A stretch of DNA of 7,082 nt, taken from NCBI GenBank assembly GCA_018610025.1, contig JAHENW010000195.1, positions 1 to 7,082 of the forward strand. Reading direction: 5' to 3'. The notes under the pieces are model-generated. The model was given only the letters and a program-made list of their open reading frames with translations. It was not told where the DNA came from and ran no database searches. A program made the translations under genes and the position numbers. This document shows positions 6,392 through 7,082 of the stretch, piece after piece. Numbering within the stretch: position 1 is the first letter of the stretch; every line of letters begins with the position of its first letter. Origin of the DNA: Thermoplasmatota archaeon (lineage in GTDB: Archaea; Thermoplasmatota; Thermoplasmata; Halarchaeoplasmatales; Halarchaeoplasmataceae).

Positions 6392-7082
6392 ATGCCTAAA
6401 TTACCAGAGGAATTGATGGACAGATTATTTTTCGAGAGACGGGTACAGGATGAAGACGTTGTGATGGGACCCCAGTTCGGAGAAGATGCTGCAGTCATCA
6501 AATTAGATGATGAGTACATGGTGATACATCTAGACCCGATTTCCGGTGCCGAGGAGAATATAGGGTGGTTATCCATCAATATCCCGGCCAACGATATAGC
6601 GGTCACCGGTGCCGAGCCCCGATGGGCAGTACCCTCCCTCCAATTACCGGGAGAATATTCGGAAGAAGAGCTTACATCCGTCGTTGAAGACATGAAAGAG
6701 GCGGCCGCAGATTTGAAGGTGACCCTGATAGGGGGACATACCGAAACGGTCTCGGACCTGGATAGACCGCTGATAACCACAACCCTGCTGGGCGTAACGG
6801 AAGACCCTATCTTTACGAAGGATTCAGAACCGGGAGACCTGGTCGTCCAGATATGTGAGGCGGGGATAGAAGGGAGCTGGATAATAGCCAATGACTTCGA
6901 TGAGATACTTGAAGAGCGAGGTTTAAGTGAGAGTGCGATCAGAGAGATGAAGGGATGGAGGGACGAAGTGAGCGTGGTCAAGGACGCCCTGGAGATAAGA
7001 GAAAAAGCGTCTTCCATGCATGATCCAACGGAGGGTGGAGTACTTCAGGGGATATACGAGATGGCCAGGAGTTCACAGAATC
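6392..7082 (+). CDS. AIR synthase-related (PurM/HypE-like) ATP-binding protein; 3' end cut by window edge
   Basis: Visible: 230 codons from an ATG at 6392, open to the window edge. PurM-superfamily motifs appear in order: GPQFGEDAAVI at 26-36, HLDP at 46-49, NDIAVTGAEPRW at 67-78, GGHTE at 114-118, and HDPTEGG at 210-216 at the start of the C-terminal domain. The pattern is closest to HypE. Family knowledge: HypE uses ATP to convert a carbamoylated C-terminal cysteine into a thiocyanate, source of the cyanide ligand in [NiFe] hydrogenase. Many archaea carry HypE paralogues with no known role. The C-terminus, where HypE has its essential cysteine, lies outside the window, so the two cannot be separated. 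The start is 4 bases after the TGA of the preceding gene, without a clear ribosome binding site, suggesting translational coupling in one operon. ThiL, SelD and PurL relatives are less likely by motif wording. Confidence 0.8.
   Translation, partial: MPKLPEELMDRLFFERRVQDEDVVMGPQFGEDAAVIKLDDEYMVIHLDPISGAEENIGWLSINIPANDIAVTGAEPRWAVPSLQLPGEYSEEELTSVVEDMKEAAADLKVTLIGGHTETVSDLDRPLITTTLLGVTEDPIFTKDSEPGDLVVQICEAGIEGSWIIANDFDEILEERGLSESAIREMKGWRDEVSVVKDALEIREKASSMHDPTEGGVLQGIYEMARSSQN

Noticed and set aside
6307..7017. Open frame of 236 codons on the minus strand
   Set aside because: It lies opposite the HypE-like gene and the end of the TPR gene, is Ser/Thr/Ile-rich with no family motif, and the plus-strand frame carries all PurM-family motifs.
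1..7082. Search for tRNA, rRNA, CRISPR array, insertion sequence or attachment site
   Set aside because: Nothing with the needed structure or repeats was seen, and the intergenic space is too small (the largest gap is 65 bases).

Overview
The window reads as ordinary, densely packed archaeal chromosome. It holds five protein genes, two of them cut by the window edges, with gaps of only 4 to 65 bases. The case for an archaeon rests on gene content: a radical SAM protein of the tetraether lipid synthase (Tes/MJ0619-like) family, a TrmB-family regulator, an archaeal-type RecJ/GAN-like DHH nuclease and an HTH-NTPase-TPR regulator. It also rests on AT-rich TATA-like boxes about 25 bases from start codons or probable transcription starts. 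Arginine is mostly AGA/AGG and ATA is common for isoleucine. A Euryarchaeota-type lineage is likely. Thermoplasmatota is my best guess but only a guess. Proteins are rich in Glu and Asp, though not as extreme as in haloarchaea.

Layout. (1) Positions 1-1542, minus strand: Tes-like radical SAM protein, complete at its N-terminus and running off the left edge with only a short C-terminal tail likely missing. (2) Positions 1605-2333, plus strand: a TrmB-family regulator transcribed divergently from gene 1 across a 62-base gap with one near-palindromic TATA-like element. (3) Positions 2339-3823, minus strand: an archaeal RecJ-like DHH/DHHA1 exonuclease, convergent with the TrmB gene and separated from it by 5 bases. 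Its start is probably 45 bases further in, at 3778. (4) Positions 3889-6387, plus strand: an 832-residue winged-helix, STAND-like P-loop NTPase and TPR protein, divergent from the nuclease across a second short gap that again has a TATA element readable on both strands. (5) Positions 6392-7082, plus strand: an AIR synthase-related (HypE-like) ATP-binding protein starting 4 bases after gene 4 and cut by the right edge.

How the genes may work together. Two divergent pairs each place a DNA-binding regulator opposite an enzyme: TrmB with Tes-like, and HTH-NTPase-TPR with RecJ-like. The simplest reading is local regulation, with the TrmB-like protein controlling itself and possibly the lipid enzyme. 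The TPR regulator and the HypE-like enzyme look like one transcription unit. No mobile element, CRISPR array, tRNA or rRNA gene was seen, and no stretch above 300 bases lacks a gene. I do not see a clear new defence or mobile system. The most interesting points are the possible TrmB-Tes regulatory pair, the atypical STAND regulator coupled to a HypE paralogue, the bidirectional promoters and an excess of TCTAGA.
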